DNA from: Massariosphaeria phaeospora
Lineage: Eukaryota; Ascomycota; Dothideomycetes; Pleosporales
Direction of reading: 5' to 3'
Length of the DNA stretch: 64,000 nt
Assembly (NCBI GenBank): GCA_011032825.1
Contig: JAADJZ010000016.1
Location: 310,001 to 374,000 of the forward strand
A program made the translations under genes and the position numbers. The notes beneath the pieces are model-generated. The model did not search any database. It was not told the origin of the DNA and saw nothing but the letters and a program-made list of their open reading frames with translations. Shown here in pieces: positions 22,041 through 32,365 of the stretch. Each line of letters begins with the position of its first letter. The stretch's first letter is position 1.

Positions 22041-24227
22041 ATGGCCGAGTCGGACGCGTTCAGTGGGGACGACCGCACGCTTTACGATCCCACCTCCGAA
22101 GACGAGGACGGCAGGCCCTCCGCAGAGGTCGCACCCGCCGATCATGATATCTTGGAGTCGGAGGATGAAAGAGAGCGGCTTTTGATGGAGCAGGATGGCA
22201 GGCCAGGCCTATTTAGCAAGAAGGGTGTGAAGATCGGGAAGCGGGAGCGGGAGCGGAAGACAGCAGCCAGCGCCGGCGCGAGAAAGCAGCGCAAGGGAGG
22301 TCACGATGAAGAAGAGTCAAGTGCGCTTATGTACGAAATGGAAGAAGGGATAGGCGCATCGAGTGCGAGTGTTTCGAGGCATTCGTCTGAGTCGGACGAG
22401 CAGCGGCTTATAGCAACAACGGCAAAGCGGAAGGCACGTACAGCCTGTTATATATATGGGTGGATTATGCTAACATGTCTTTGAAGGCACATAGAACACG
22501 CTTATGGCGGCGGATAGCCATATACTCTTCCATCGTCGTCCTCTTCGTTGTTCTTCTCGCTGCGGCCTATCGCGCGTCTACCTCGACTCGTTCCCAACCC
22601 GTACAGAATATGATCTCTAATGGAACGTCTCTCTTCGCTCCTACGACCATACTTATATCGCTCGACGGCTTTCGCGCCGACTTCCTCTACCGCGGCATCA
22701 CGCCGACGCTGAACGAGTTTATAGCGGGCGGTATCTCGCCCAAGTACATGCTACCGAGTTTCCCGAGCGTTACGTTTCCGAACCACTACACTATGGCGAC
22801 AGGACTGTATCCCGAAGCTCACGGAATAGTCGGGAACAGCTTCTACGATCCCGCGCTGGAGAAAGACTTCTACTATACGGACGCTGGGAGGAGCTTACAA
22901 TCGTTTTGGTGGGGCGGCGAACCTATCTGGGCATCTGCAGCGAGACAAAAAGTCCCTGCTGCAGTACACATGTGGCCAGGATCGGAAGCACATATCGGCG
23001 ACATCCAACCGGCTTATGTGGACAGGTTTAACGGTTCGGAAGTACTTCCCTTGAAGGTGAACCGCATCTTGGAGTTGATCGATCTCCCTGGACCTGTGGA
23101 TGCCTTCGCCAATGCAGATCAGCCTCGACCCCAGCTAATTGCAGCCTACGTTCCAAACGTAGACGGCGATGGTCACAAATATGGGCCCAACAGCACCGAA
23201 ATCCGTCAGACGATTATAGACGCGGATACCATGCTCGCAGGCATTCTTCACGGGCTAGAGGAACGCAATCTGACTCAAATAGTGAACGTGGTAGTTGTCT
23301 CAGACCACGGCATGGCTACGACAGATGTTTCCAGACTGGTTCAACTGGAAGATCTAGTCGACCCCAACGAGATATCACACATTGACGGCTGGCCGCTTTA
23401 CGGTCTAAGACTTAAGAAGCCGGAGAATCTTGAACGTGTCCACAAGCAGCTCATCAACAAGACTAAGGATAACCCCAACTTTGATGTCTACCTACGAGAC
23501 GAGGACATGCCCGAGCGGTATCACTTTTCCAAGAACGAACGCATTGCGCCGCTCTGGATCGTACCAAAGACGGGCTGGGCCATCGTCGACAAAACCGAGT
23601 TCGACATCGAGCAAGGCAAAAAGAACGGCGACGTGTACCATCCCCGAGGCCTCCATGGCTACGATTACGAGCATCCCCTCATGAGGGCCATCTTCGTGGC
23701 GAGGGGTCCTTCCTTCCCGCACAAACCCAACAGCCGCGTTGAACCCTTCCGTGAGCCCCCGAGCAAGACCCCCTATCTGCCGCGCACCACTAACCCTGAA
23801 TCCAGAAAACATCGAACTCTACAACATCATCTGCGACTCCATCGGCGTCGACCCCGCACCCAACAACGGCACCCTGCGCCTGCCTCTGAAACCCATTGGC
23901 CTGCACACCGATCCCGACAATCTCCCCGACGAGACGCCCGTCGATCCGGTGGAGAGTCACGGGCCGTTGGCCACCATGACCATGTCGTCGCTCTCGAGTC
24001 TCGCAGCCGTGGCTTCAGGTCTGGAAGACCCGTTATCTTCGCTTCAAGACGACGGTGTTGTCACGGCTACGACGCCGACTTCCAGTGCTGCGCCGCCGGC
24101 TCCAAGCGCCACGAAGCAGTCGTTGTGGGAGTGGCTCGCGCATAAGGCTGATCAGGTGGAGGAGTGGGTTGATGGGTTCGTGCATAAGCATGTGCCTGAC
24201 GAGGGAAGTGAGGAGGATGGGGAGTAG
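22041..24227 (+). CDS. Type II membrane ectonucleotide pyrophosphatase/phosphodiesterase (NPP family)
   Basis: Exons 22041-22433, 22487-23750 and 23806-24227; 692 residues. Residues 1-140 are a charged cytosolic region, followed by one membrane anchor (IAIYSSIVVLFVVLLAAAY, about 142-162). The rest is a luminal/extracellular alkaline-phosphatase-fold domain. Metal and nucleophile motifs are present: LISLDGFRADF, FPSVTFPNHYTMATGLYPE (Thr nucleophile in TFPNH), NVDGDGHKYGP and VVVVSDHGM. It is like yeast Npp1/Npp2, which hydrolyse nucleotide pyrophosphate bonds outside the cell. The first intron (22434-22486) appears to be GC-AG: no GT donor keeps the frame, while the donor AAG|GCACGT, a GCTAAC branch site and the acceptor TTGAAG do. 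The Ser/Pro-rich tail (about 600-692) is probably disordered. Confidence 0.92.
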
Positions 24228-24830
24228 TCTGGGAGACTGTCTTTCATGAGGAGTGGTTGTTGCGTAGATGGCGTTTAGGGTTCCGGTCGGTTTAGGTTTG
24301 TAATAGATACCCTTTGATTGTTTTCAGTGACTCCGTTAAATGATCATCCTGTTATGCAATATACCCACGCATCTGTAGGATCAACGCGGTATGAACCATG
24401 GGTTTAAATGTGGAACCCGGCGGGCATATATCGTATCTGAACTCACCTCACCTCACCTCACCTCATCTCATCTCATCTCATCTCATCTCATCTCATCTCA
24501 TCTCATCTCATTCTCCAGACTCAAGACTCAAGAGCACCCAACCCTGCTATAAAGGCACGCACGTCCCACGGAACACCTTGATTAGGTGACGATCATTATG
24601 CTTGTGTTTAGGCCAACTATTGATTTGGTCCTAAACAGGGATGATCTCCTCCTACTGTTACCACTGAGTTATTGCCTGTTTGTTGTTCCATCGAACGCGC
24701 TTGGTAGGTATAGTACTTAAGGAGCTCGTACAAACCCATTCTGAACACAGATGTACTCTCCAGTGTCTCCACTACATACACATACACACCCATATATACT
24801 CAGCTGTAACCATCGCCCGGAATCACCACC
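24228..24830. other. Intergenic with pentamer array
   Basis: 3' flank of the phosphodiesterase gene and promoter of the small gene at 24831. Contains a CTCAC/CTCAT tandem array (24442-24511) and a TATATA stretch at about 24792-24798, shortly before the next start codon. Confidence 0.55.
24442..24511. repeat. Pentanucleotide tandem array (CTCAC)4(CTCAT)10
   Basis: Four CTCAC units followed without a break by ten CTCAT units, 70 bases in all. The clean switch from one unit to the other points to slippage expansion after a single C-to-T change. Confidence 0.95.
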
Positions 24831-25472
24831 ATGGCGTCGATCGTACCACGCCCACGCCCCATCGACATAAACCTACACCTGCACAAAGACAACGCTACAG
24901 TAGTCCCCAGCTTCCGACCACGAGACCTGCTCCCCCCCGCCTTCCCTCCGGGACTGTATTACCCCATTCGGCGCCATCCCAGCCACGTCTTCAATTGCGG
25001 CCTCGGAGGAGTCTACACGACGCCCAGCGACCCCACTGACGCCCACTCTCCAGAAGTCCTCGTCATCAAGCGTTTCATGCCAGTGCGCTGCACAACACCC
25101 GTTGCCGTGTGTATATCAATACCTTTGAAGATGGTGGCAGTGGCCTCGGCCGAAGGGTGGCCGCGGGCGATGTTATATGGGTTGGAGTCGATTGCGTTGT
25201 GCTGGGTGCCGATTGCCTGGGGGTTGTGGCAGACGCGGACGGTGGACCAGACGTGGAGCGAGTGGTTTGAGTGGAACGTGAACGCCTTCTTGTACGAACA
25301 GTGGCTTCGGGAGCCGTATCATGGGATGGATCGCAAGCAGATAAATTTCGTGAAAGAGATGTGGACGCGCGAATTCAGTCGCATGGAGCCCGAGAGGCGC
25401 AAGATCGTGCTGAAGACTCTAGGGTATCCGGATTTGAATTGTGGAGTATCGAGTGTGGTGGTGGGTACCTAG
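24831..25472 (+). CDS. Hypothetical protein, 213 aa
   Basis: An intronless frame with a CACCATGG start context and a TATATA stretch some 35 bases upstream. The protein has a Pro/His-rich N terminus (PRPIDINLHLHKDN), a middle with a Cys/Gly cluster (VFNCGLGGVY) and a C-terminal half rich in Trp and acidic residues (WSEWFEWNVNAFLYEQWLREPY). The C-terminal half looks like a folded helical region. I do not recognise the family. Codon usage and the good start context favour a real gene, but it could be lineage-specific. Confidence 0.55.
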   Translation: MASIVPRPRPIDINLHLHKDNATVVPSFRPRDLLPPAFPPGLYYPIRRHPSHVFNCGLGGVYTTPSDPTDAHSPEVLVIKRFMPVRCTTPVAVCISIPLKMVAVASAEGWPRAMLYGLESIALCWVPIAWGLWQTRTVDQTWSEWFEWNVNAFLYEQWLREPYHGMDRKQINFVKEMWTREFSRMEPERRKIVLKTLGYPDLNCGVSSVVVGT

Positions 25473-25590
25473 CGGTTGACATAAAGGAAAATATGTCAAG
25501 CGGATAAGCTGCAGGGCAGTTACCAAGACCCCACTCAATGTACACATATAATTAAGATATGCACCTCCTCTCACAGCTCTTGTACAAAAC

Positions 25591-27298
25591 CTACGCAAAA
25601 TCAAATCTCTCCAAAAGCCCAACATTCCACCCCTGAAACTTCCTCGCAGTCGACGGAAGTAACGTCTGGCTGTCGCTCAAAGCCCTCTTCAGCTCCTCGA
25701 ACAGGCTGGGCGGAAAAGGCACATCTTCTATCGAGGCGCTCTCCGGCTCTCCCGGCTTTGGCGGACTGAAAGTTTGCGACTGATAGAAGACTTTGATTGA
25801 GCGCGTGGGATCGCGTCGCTCGTCGGATAGAACGGATGAGGAGAAGAGTAGATCTGGCGTGAAGACCCAGAGAAGGAGGGAAGGGGTGGAAGTGGCGTCT
25901 TTGGGGATATCCGGATATACATGAAATTTCCTGACCCCCTGGTTCTCGATGAGGAAGAGAAGACGGGCCGAGATCCATTTTTGGGTGCTGTACGTTGTGG
26001 ATGCGGATAAGGACATGGAAGCTGAATTTACGCCTATACTCCACTTCCATATCCGCCATCCTTCGGAGCTTTCATCTGGAGTTCCTATTGGGTGCTTGCA
26101 TTGCTTGCACACTAGAGAGGCAACCTGGGATGGTTCATTGGACACCTATTCCAGTTAGTCTTTCAAACTAAAATACATGCGGGTTGAACAGATTGCAAAC
26201 AAAGCTTAAAGGTATGTAGCCGGAGTCTTATCCTGCCAGTCCCAAGGGTCTCAGGGTATCAAGACAGTGAAACGACGTGCCACTCCACTCGATAACAGCG
26301 ACAACCCATCGACCTAGTGAAGAAGGTATGCACACATGTTGCGAGCTCATGTAGGAGCTGATTACTCTTGGGTGATTGTATCGGTGACATTGCCATGTAA
26401 AAAGGCTGAAGGTCACCTTCTTTGCACCCAGGTTTTTTGAAGGAAAAGGAACGGAGAAAGGAAGATCGGAGTAATACTGAAGGCGGAGTAAATGTTTGCT
26501 TACCTGCGCGCCCTCGCAATCCTGTTCCTTTAGTAGCACACTTGCCAGATCCACGAACCCTACTCCCTCGGTAGCATTGAGCCGATTGCCGGCAGCGTAA
26601 CCTTTTTGGCCTACACTGGTTTCGTGCGTATGATCATGCAAGTGGTGCTCGTCTGGCTTGTGGCAGTGCCAAAAGTCCATCATCTCTGCCCAGTTTTCAC
26701 TAGGCAGATCTCTCCATCCGGAGATCTTGCCGCCTGTGACAACAACGGCATGACAGTTCTTGCAGGCAATCTCTACACTCTCCATACATCTCAATGATGC
26801 GCCATCCCATGGCACAAGATTTACCTTCCTCGCCTCTGCATTCGTTCCGCCAAGCAAATCAGTCCCCTCTCTTTCCTCGATCTGAAGGCGGAGCGTCAAA
26901 TCTTTACTAGGTGGCTGCGCAGGAAGAGACAGTGCAGCATCGCCTCCTCCATCAACTTTGATTGGAAGACGGATAGTTGCAGAAATACCCTCGTGAGTGA
27001 CGGTGATGCAAGTGTCATTAGAGGAGAGCTGAGCCTTCGTTTCCCGAGTATGGTACGTGCGAAGAGACGCGTATAGCGTGACTGTCCGAATATGGAGTAA
27101 TAGTTCAGCATATAAAATGATAGAAGATTCATTCAGAGAAAGTTGCTGCTCGGTATCTGATACATTCTGCAGTAAATTCGGTGACGCTGTGGAGGCAGGT
27201 GAATTGGGACGTGGCTTAGGGTTCGTCAAGATCCTAACGGTTTCGGAAGGGAGCTCGAGAGCTTCGTATGCAGATGCCGGGAGTGTCGAGGTTGCCAT
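25591..27298 (-). CDS. IPA1: HECT-like E2-binding E3 protein, Ipa1/UBE3D family
   Basis: Exons 27298-26504 and 26145-25591; 449 residues. Family marks: a Cys-rich centre (IACKNCHAVVV and, in exon 2, LVCKQCKHPIG), an FWHCH-containing segment, RIWKWSI, SLLLWVFTPDLLFSSS, SIKVFYQSQ and, near the end, LPSTARKFQGWNVGLLERF. UBE3D binds E2 enzymes. The yeast member Ipa1 is needed for pre-mRNA cleavage and polyadenylation, so this gene may work with PTA1 found 10 kb away. The intron is 358 nt, long for this genome. Both its edges are canonical (CAG|GTAAGC; GACTAAC then AATAG), the join is phase 0, and it yields the expected GAQ-VSNEPSQ sequence. A cassette exon inside it cannot be excluded. Confidence 0.85.
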
Positions 27299-27519
27299 GT
27301 TCGATCGTTGGAGCCCATGTTAGCGATGTCGGACTGAGAAAACGCGGTTTCAGGTGACCGTGCGTAGACGCTGGACTTGGCACTCTAACCTCTTCAGGAC
27401 AGTTCTGAAATGGTACTACAATACATCTGTGTGCTGATTACAACTATGTACCCAGAGTAGATAGATCTCCATAGTCCTATCAACACGTATTCAACGCGTT
27501 GTGCGTCTCCATATACAAA

Positions 27520-28687
27520 TCACTGCCCCTTCTTCTGCTTTTGTCTATCCTCTTGTTCTAAGATATGCCTTACGCCCCTGCGAATCCCTTCATCTAGATC
27601 CACGATCGGCGCATATCCCAACCGCTTCTTGGCCTTGTCAATGCTGTAGTATCTCGTGATGGTACTGTACCTGACCTGTTGTCTTGTCAGGTTCGGGGTT
27701 TTGCCCAAAACCCAGAACAACCACTCCAAGATCGCGCCCACGCCAAATGCGAACTCCCAGCTAAGATGCCATATTCCGCTGAGAGGCACAGTATCGCCAG
27801 CTTCGTGCCAGACAGCTCGCGCAAAGTCCCAGAAGTACACCGGCTGCCCGTTTGTGATGTTGAATGCTTCTCCATCCACCTTCTCCGAATCGAGAGGGAC
27901 CGTGGGCAGTAGCTTATGGGTCTGAAGAAGTGCCTGCACCGCGAGGAGATGTCCGTGAGCAATATTTCCGACGTACGTCCATTCGAAGAGGTTGTTGTTG
28001 TCGCCTACTTGGAATTTGGTTTGCCCTTTGCGCAATGCTCCGATCATTTTCGGGAGCGCCTGGACGTCACCTTCGCCAAAGATACCAGCGGGTCGGATGG
28101 AGCATGTTAGGAAGTTTGCAGGCGTACGATTCGCCTGTAGTACAGCAGTTTCAGCATATGCCTAGATGTATGTTAGCTTTATACAGTAGACTTTCGACAT
28201 AATCGCTTGCCTTGGTTGTGGAATAGTACTCCGGCTGCGCGTCGCCAGTAATCAATGGCCATGTCTCGTCCGCATTGTGAAGCTCCGTCTTGGGGTCCAG
28301 TACAATGCTCGATGAGCTGGTGTATATGAAAGCCTTCACTCCCGTCTCTTGTGCAACCTTGAGGAGGGTCTTGGTGCCTCCAACGTTAACCTTTTCGAGA
28401 ATATCCTTTTTGGCGTTGAAATGAGGGGAAGCAGTGTGAATGACGGCATCGGCCCTGAATTGAGAGAACAGGGGCTCGAGGGCAGCGTAGTCGGTGATGT
28501 CAGCGTCGTGGTAGGAGATGTTGGCGCTCGCGTTACGGTTTGTATTCGTTCGAAGGTCGACGACGAAGACTCGTGTGTTGGGGTGTCGCTCAATGAGTAA
28601 GTTCACGATGTGACTGCCGAGAAACCCGCAGCCCCCGACGACTACGACTTTGCCGAGTGAGGGTGTGTAACTTGATTCCGAAGACAT
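27520..28687 (-). CDS. ERG26: C-3 sterol dehydrogenase (sterol-4-alpha-carboxylate 3-dehydrogenase)
   Basis: Exons 28687-28211 and 28161-27520; 372 residues. This is an extended SDR with the NAD-binding motif VVVVGGCGFLGSHIVNLL near residue 15, then VFVVDLRTN, VIHTASPH and YTSSSSIV, and the catalytic YxxxK in PEYYSTTKAYAE. The C-terminal part includes a hydrophobic membrane-associating segment (WHLSWEFAFGVGAILEWLF). Erg26 oxidises and decarboxylates the 4-carboxysterol in the C-4 demethylation complex with Erg25, Erg27 and Erg28 at the ER. The start at 28687 matches family length; an in-frame Met at 28765 adds a low-quality leader. The intron (28162-28210) begins AAG|GCAAGC, a GC-AG intron with a GCTAAC branch site, and lies right at the catalytic lysine. 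Confidence 0.95.
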
Positions 28688-29145
28688 GGTTGATGTTGGT
28701 CGCGTATGTGCTGTCGCTGAGATTATCGTTTTGCGGGTACGAGGTTCGCCGAGCCACGCGAGCATGGACCCCCTGGGCCGCGATTGGCTAGAGAGGCTCC
28801 AACCCTAGACTTGTGTGGTTTGCTAGATAAATACAACAGGGGTAAAAGTTACATCTTATGACGCGAACTAGAATTGCATTGCACTATTTGGAGCCTTTGT
28901 GTATCGAAGACACTCTCAATTTTGGATACCTGATGGATGATATTCTTCGAGACCGGAGCGCCATGCTAATCGAATGCTATAGACAAACCCCAGTTTCCCA
29001 GACCATGGAACCGACATGCCATGAACTCCGTTTGTGCCAGTCATAAACCTACGCCATGGGTATCAAATTCGGCCTTCATAACTCGAGCCTGCTATACTAA
29101 CTACAGAACCTGGTAATGTGAGCTGAAGCCCAACGTCGTAGGATG
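28688..29145. other. Intergenic between ERG26 promoter and tandem E2 gene 3' end
   Basis: Promoter of ERG26 and 3' flank of the minus-strand E2 gene. The short plus-strand frame at 28858 has no family match. Nothing else seen. Confidence 0.55.
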
Positions 29146-30781
29146 CTATACTAACTCAGCACTGTCTTGCACCGATCGCCGAAGTTTCCTGTTGTAGATC
29201 TTCTTGTCCTCGGGGCCACCCCAGAAGAGCTTTGCTGCCTCCAAGTTCACGAGAGTCCGAGGGTCGTAAGCAGGCGACTCCTCTTCTATAGCCTCGATAA
29301 TGGCCTCTATGTGGGACCTCAGGTCATCTTTGCGTGTGGCGTCGTAGCACAAGACACCACTCGGGGACACGCGGTGATGGAAGATGGGCGTCTCCAGTTT
29401 GACTCGAGGCAGCACGTCGGGGAACTTTGGGCTCACTCGAATTGTCATGCGAAACATACCGCCGTCCAGATTAGTCATTGGCCTGCCAAAGAGCACCAAC
29501 TGCCAGACGAAAGGGTTCTTGTCCACCAGGTCCAGATCCAGGGTGACTGCGTCATTCTTCTTGTACTTTTCCACGATCTGCTCGAACTGTCGCTGCAGGT
29601 TGCTTGCAATGCTCAATTCTTTATCACACGCCACTAGACCCTCGCCAGCCCAATCGTCTGATTCTTGTGTCAATTTCTCCAGAATAGCCTGCATGCGTTG
29701 TTTCAGCGAGGAATATTGGAATGCTCCCTCCATGGTATTGCCTGGACCTTCAAAGGGCATCTTCTCGAACCGGTCATTGTCCTTGTGTTTCTGCATTTCA
29801 TCATCAATGCTACGCATATACGACTCGTAGTACCAGAGGAATCGTCGCTTGCAAAGGTCCTTGAAAGGCTCGAAAGGAGCATCTGCTGCGCTTGATTGAT
29901 AGTCCTCCTCGGCGTTGTATACAGTGACACCTGGCGCCCTTCCACGCTCAATGCCGAGATAGTCCTCAATCCGTTCGATGACCGATACTCGCAACGTCTC
30001 GTGTCGGATCTTGGCGACGTATGCTTCTTGGTTCTTCTTGTCGTGGTCGGACTTGGCTTCTTCGAAACCCGGCTCGTTTTCGTATGGGTTCGATGACATA
30101 AGGCTCTGGATGGAGATGAGGATGGACTCTAGGCCTTGCGCGGATGACCATTCCTCGCCTCGCTCGCCCCGCCAAGTTCTAGGATTATGTTAGAGACAAG
30201 CTATATTGCCGCGTGTGGAGATCGTACCCTAGAATAGACCTATATGGTCAGATTAGCAAAATATCTTAAAAGAGCGAACGCGTAGGTAGCTTACAAGCAA
30301 ACCCTTCCTCCTGCGTATATGTTCGGGTTGAACCTGGTGCGACCCCCATTCGTCGTAATGGCTGTCACGGCCGGTGCCTTGGTAGGATATTCTAAGAACG
30401 GTCAAATTCAGCTCCGAGCGAGCCGTAAGTAGGTGTGACTGACCTCGTGTGAATTTAACAGCAAACTACATTCGGTCAGTTTTACTATTCTTGTCTGTTC
30501 ATATATCTCTCACGTACCTCGAAGAAGCCAAATTCATATGGGGTATCCGGAGGGCCAATGATGAGCGCCCTGACATGGCGCACGTCGATGTCTCTGCATG
30601 CTACAGCAAGAGCTGTTGATGATAAGTTAGAGTTCACTTCCCAGTCTTCACTCCCCAGTTTACTTACAGAGGTCGGATCCTCGCTGAAGCTCGCTCAGCT
30701 CCTGCTCAGTGTCAGTATATCACACGATTGACAGCAGCTTTGACGTACGCGAGTAATACGGAGTATGGACTGATTCGACAT
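29146..30781 (-). CDS. UBE2Z-like ubiquitin-conjugating enzyme with a second UBC-like domain
   Basis: Seven exons: 30781-30749, 30701-30668, 30612-30518, 30465-30444, 30391-30295, 30239-30228 (12 nt) and 30178-29146; 441 residues. The first UBC fold (residues 1-170) has RFNPNIYAGGRVCLSILGTW with the active cysteine at about 93, then WSSAQGLESILISIQSLM and NPYENEPGFE, the signature of the UBE2Z/Use1 group. A helical linker follows. Residues about 290-420 again look like a UBC fold: FVWQLVLFGRPMTNLDGGMF, IRVSPKFPDVLPRVKLETP, then FHHRVSPSGVLCYD with a cysteine at about 375. All seven exons keep phase and the splice signals are good. Role: ubiquitin or ubiquitin-like transfer. Whether the second domain is catalytic is unknown. 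Confidence 0.88.
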
Positions 30782-30972
30782 CGGGTGCTGCGAGGGAGGG
30801 CACCGGTGGTAGAAGCTTCGGAGGGGTAAGTGGAGGGGCGCAGAAGCGCAGCAGGCAGTGGCAGTGGCACTCAAGTGGCAGAAACGGGCGGTGACGATTC
30901 CTTGGAGGGGCACTAGCGCGCCCCGCTGACATAATTCATTGCCGATGGGCGATCCTCTTGGCTGCCTAGGGG

Positions 30973-31136
30973 ATTCTAGCAACAGGTGGGTAGTCTACTT
31001 CTATCTTTACAAAGCCTTGCTGTATCTACTATACTGGGTATTGTCTATACAACCCTGGAAGGTTTGTAAAAAGCATAGAGAGTAGGCTTCCACGACCTAG
31101 GTGCGCATCGGAAATGGATTCTGCCAGGGCGGTGGG
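30973..31136. repeat. Interspersed repeat, copy B
   Basis: Lies between the divergent E2 and TRS23 genes. Head GATTCTAGCAACAGG, then CTTTACAAAGC..TTG.TGTATCTA, tail ACCTAGGTGCGCATCGGAAA and TCTGCCAGGG. It shares its extended head with copy D and its tail with copies A and D. Confidence 0.65.
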
Positions 31137-31255
31137 GTAGCTAGCGCCCGCCAGTCTGGGAAGGCCCGTGCATCATGATAGATCTCCCGAGGCTACCGGA
31201 TCTCACGCTGAACTTAGGCTGAGACTTGGACTTCTGCGAAAAGACCTCCTTCACC

Positions 31256-31823
31256 ATGTAAGCGGAAGCATTTTGTTGTTTACCGCGCTCGGCACTGATC
31301 AGCGCTAGGGTCGTCTTCGCGCTCTTCGTTATTAGCAAAGCTGGAGGCCTGATATATAATCGGGAGTTCCACTCTGGCTTGAGCAAGCTTACCAGCAACG
31401 ACTACCTCATGCTTGCCGGGTCTTTCCACGGGTATGTATTACTCTGCCACTTCCAGACTCCGGACTGACCGCGCTTCTAGCATGCACGCAATCACAAAGC
31501 AGCTTTGTCCAGCGCCTTCACTCCCCGCACATCCTTCCAGCAACGCCGCCGTACTGGCTCCCTCCCCTTTCTCCAACCGTGCCACCGGCATCGAAGTTCT
31601 CGAATCGAGCCATTTTCGCATACAATGTTTCCAGACACTCACCGGAACCAAGTTCCTTCTGTTCACTGAACCCCAACAACCGAACATTGACAGCATGATA
31701 CGGAAGATTTATGAATTGTATGCGGATTTCGTGATGAAGAACCCGTTCTATACTGTGGAAATGCCGATTCGGTGTGAAAAGTTTGACCGGGCCTTGGACG
31801 GGTTTGTGAAAGTGAGAAGTTGA
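31256..31823 (+). CDS. TRS23: TRAPP complex subunit Trs23 (TRAPPC4)
   Basis: Exons 31256-31257, 31309-31431 and 31481-31823; 155 residues. The protein begins MVVFALFVISKAGGLIYNREF and continues through SNDYLMLAGSFHGMHAITKQL to CFQTLTGTKFLLFTEP, RKIYELYADFVMKNPFYTVEMPIRCEKFD; these are the Trs23 signatures across eukaryotes. Trs23 is a longin-like core subunit of TRAPP, the Rab (Ypt1) exchange factor and tether at the Golgi. The start codon is split by the first intron: CACCAT|GTAAGC up to GCGCTAG|G. The coding sequence after the acceptor starts exactly at the conserved second residue, and no other ATG is in frame, so this model is strongly favoured. The gene faces away from the E2 gene. Confidence 0.9.
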
Positions 31824-32365
31824 AGGCGGTAATAACATCGAAGTACGAAACTGGGTACAATCCTAGGAACAAATCGCTGGGTCGATGAGGATCTCCCGTC
31901 ATACATACCAGGACCGGTTGTCGCAAAGTAGGTATCTTCCCTTTAACGCGGCTACGCGCAGGGACCTGGATAATAAGAGGAAGTCGCAGTTCTAAAGTAC
32001 AGCGTTGCTAGGCAAGAAATCCTAGGCTAGACTTTTTTTTAGTTCATCGGGCAGACGGCTGAGAGCGATGGGGATGGGGATCCTACTGCGATGACCGAGG
32101 GCTTTGCGAGATGTGCTGCAGCTTGCCCCTAAAAAGCTAAATTTGCATGTGTTGGATAATATCTAGATAGCTTTGACGGTATATCACAGGGAAACTTGAT
32201 CGACGGTATTTAGCCACAAAGTGGTGAATGATGAATTATATTCCTCTGATGGATCTGTTCCGATGCAATCATTGTATACGCCAGACCCTAGTTTACACCG
32301 ATGACGCCTATGAGGTATCTATAACCTAGGCTGTGACTGAGTTGCCCGCCTCCCGCACCGCATGC
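31824..32365. other. Intergenic, convergent 3' ends of TRS23 and RPN10
   Basis: AT-rich spacer with a TTTTTTTT tract near 32031. No ORF or repeat of note. Confidence 0.6.
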
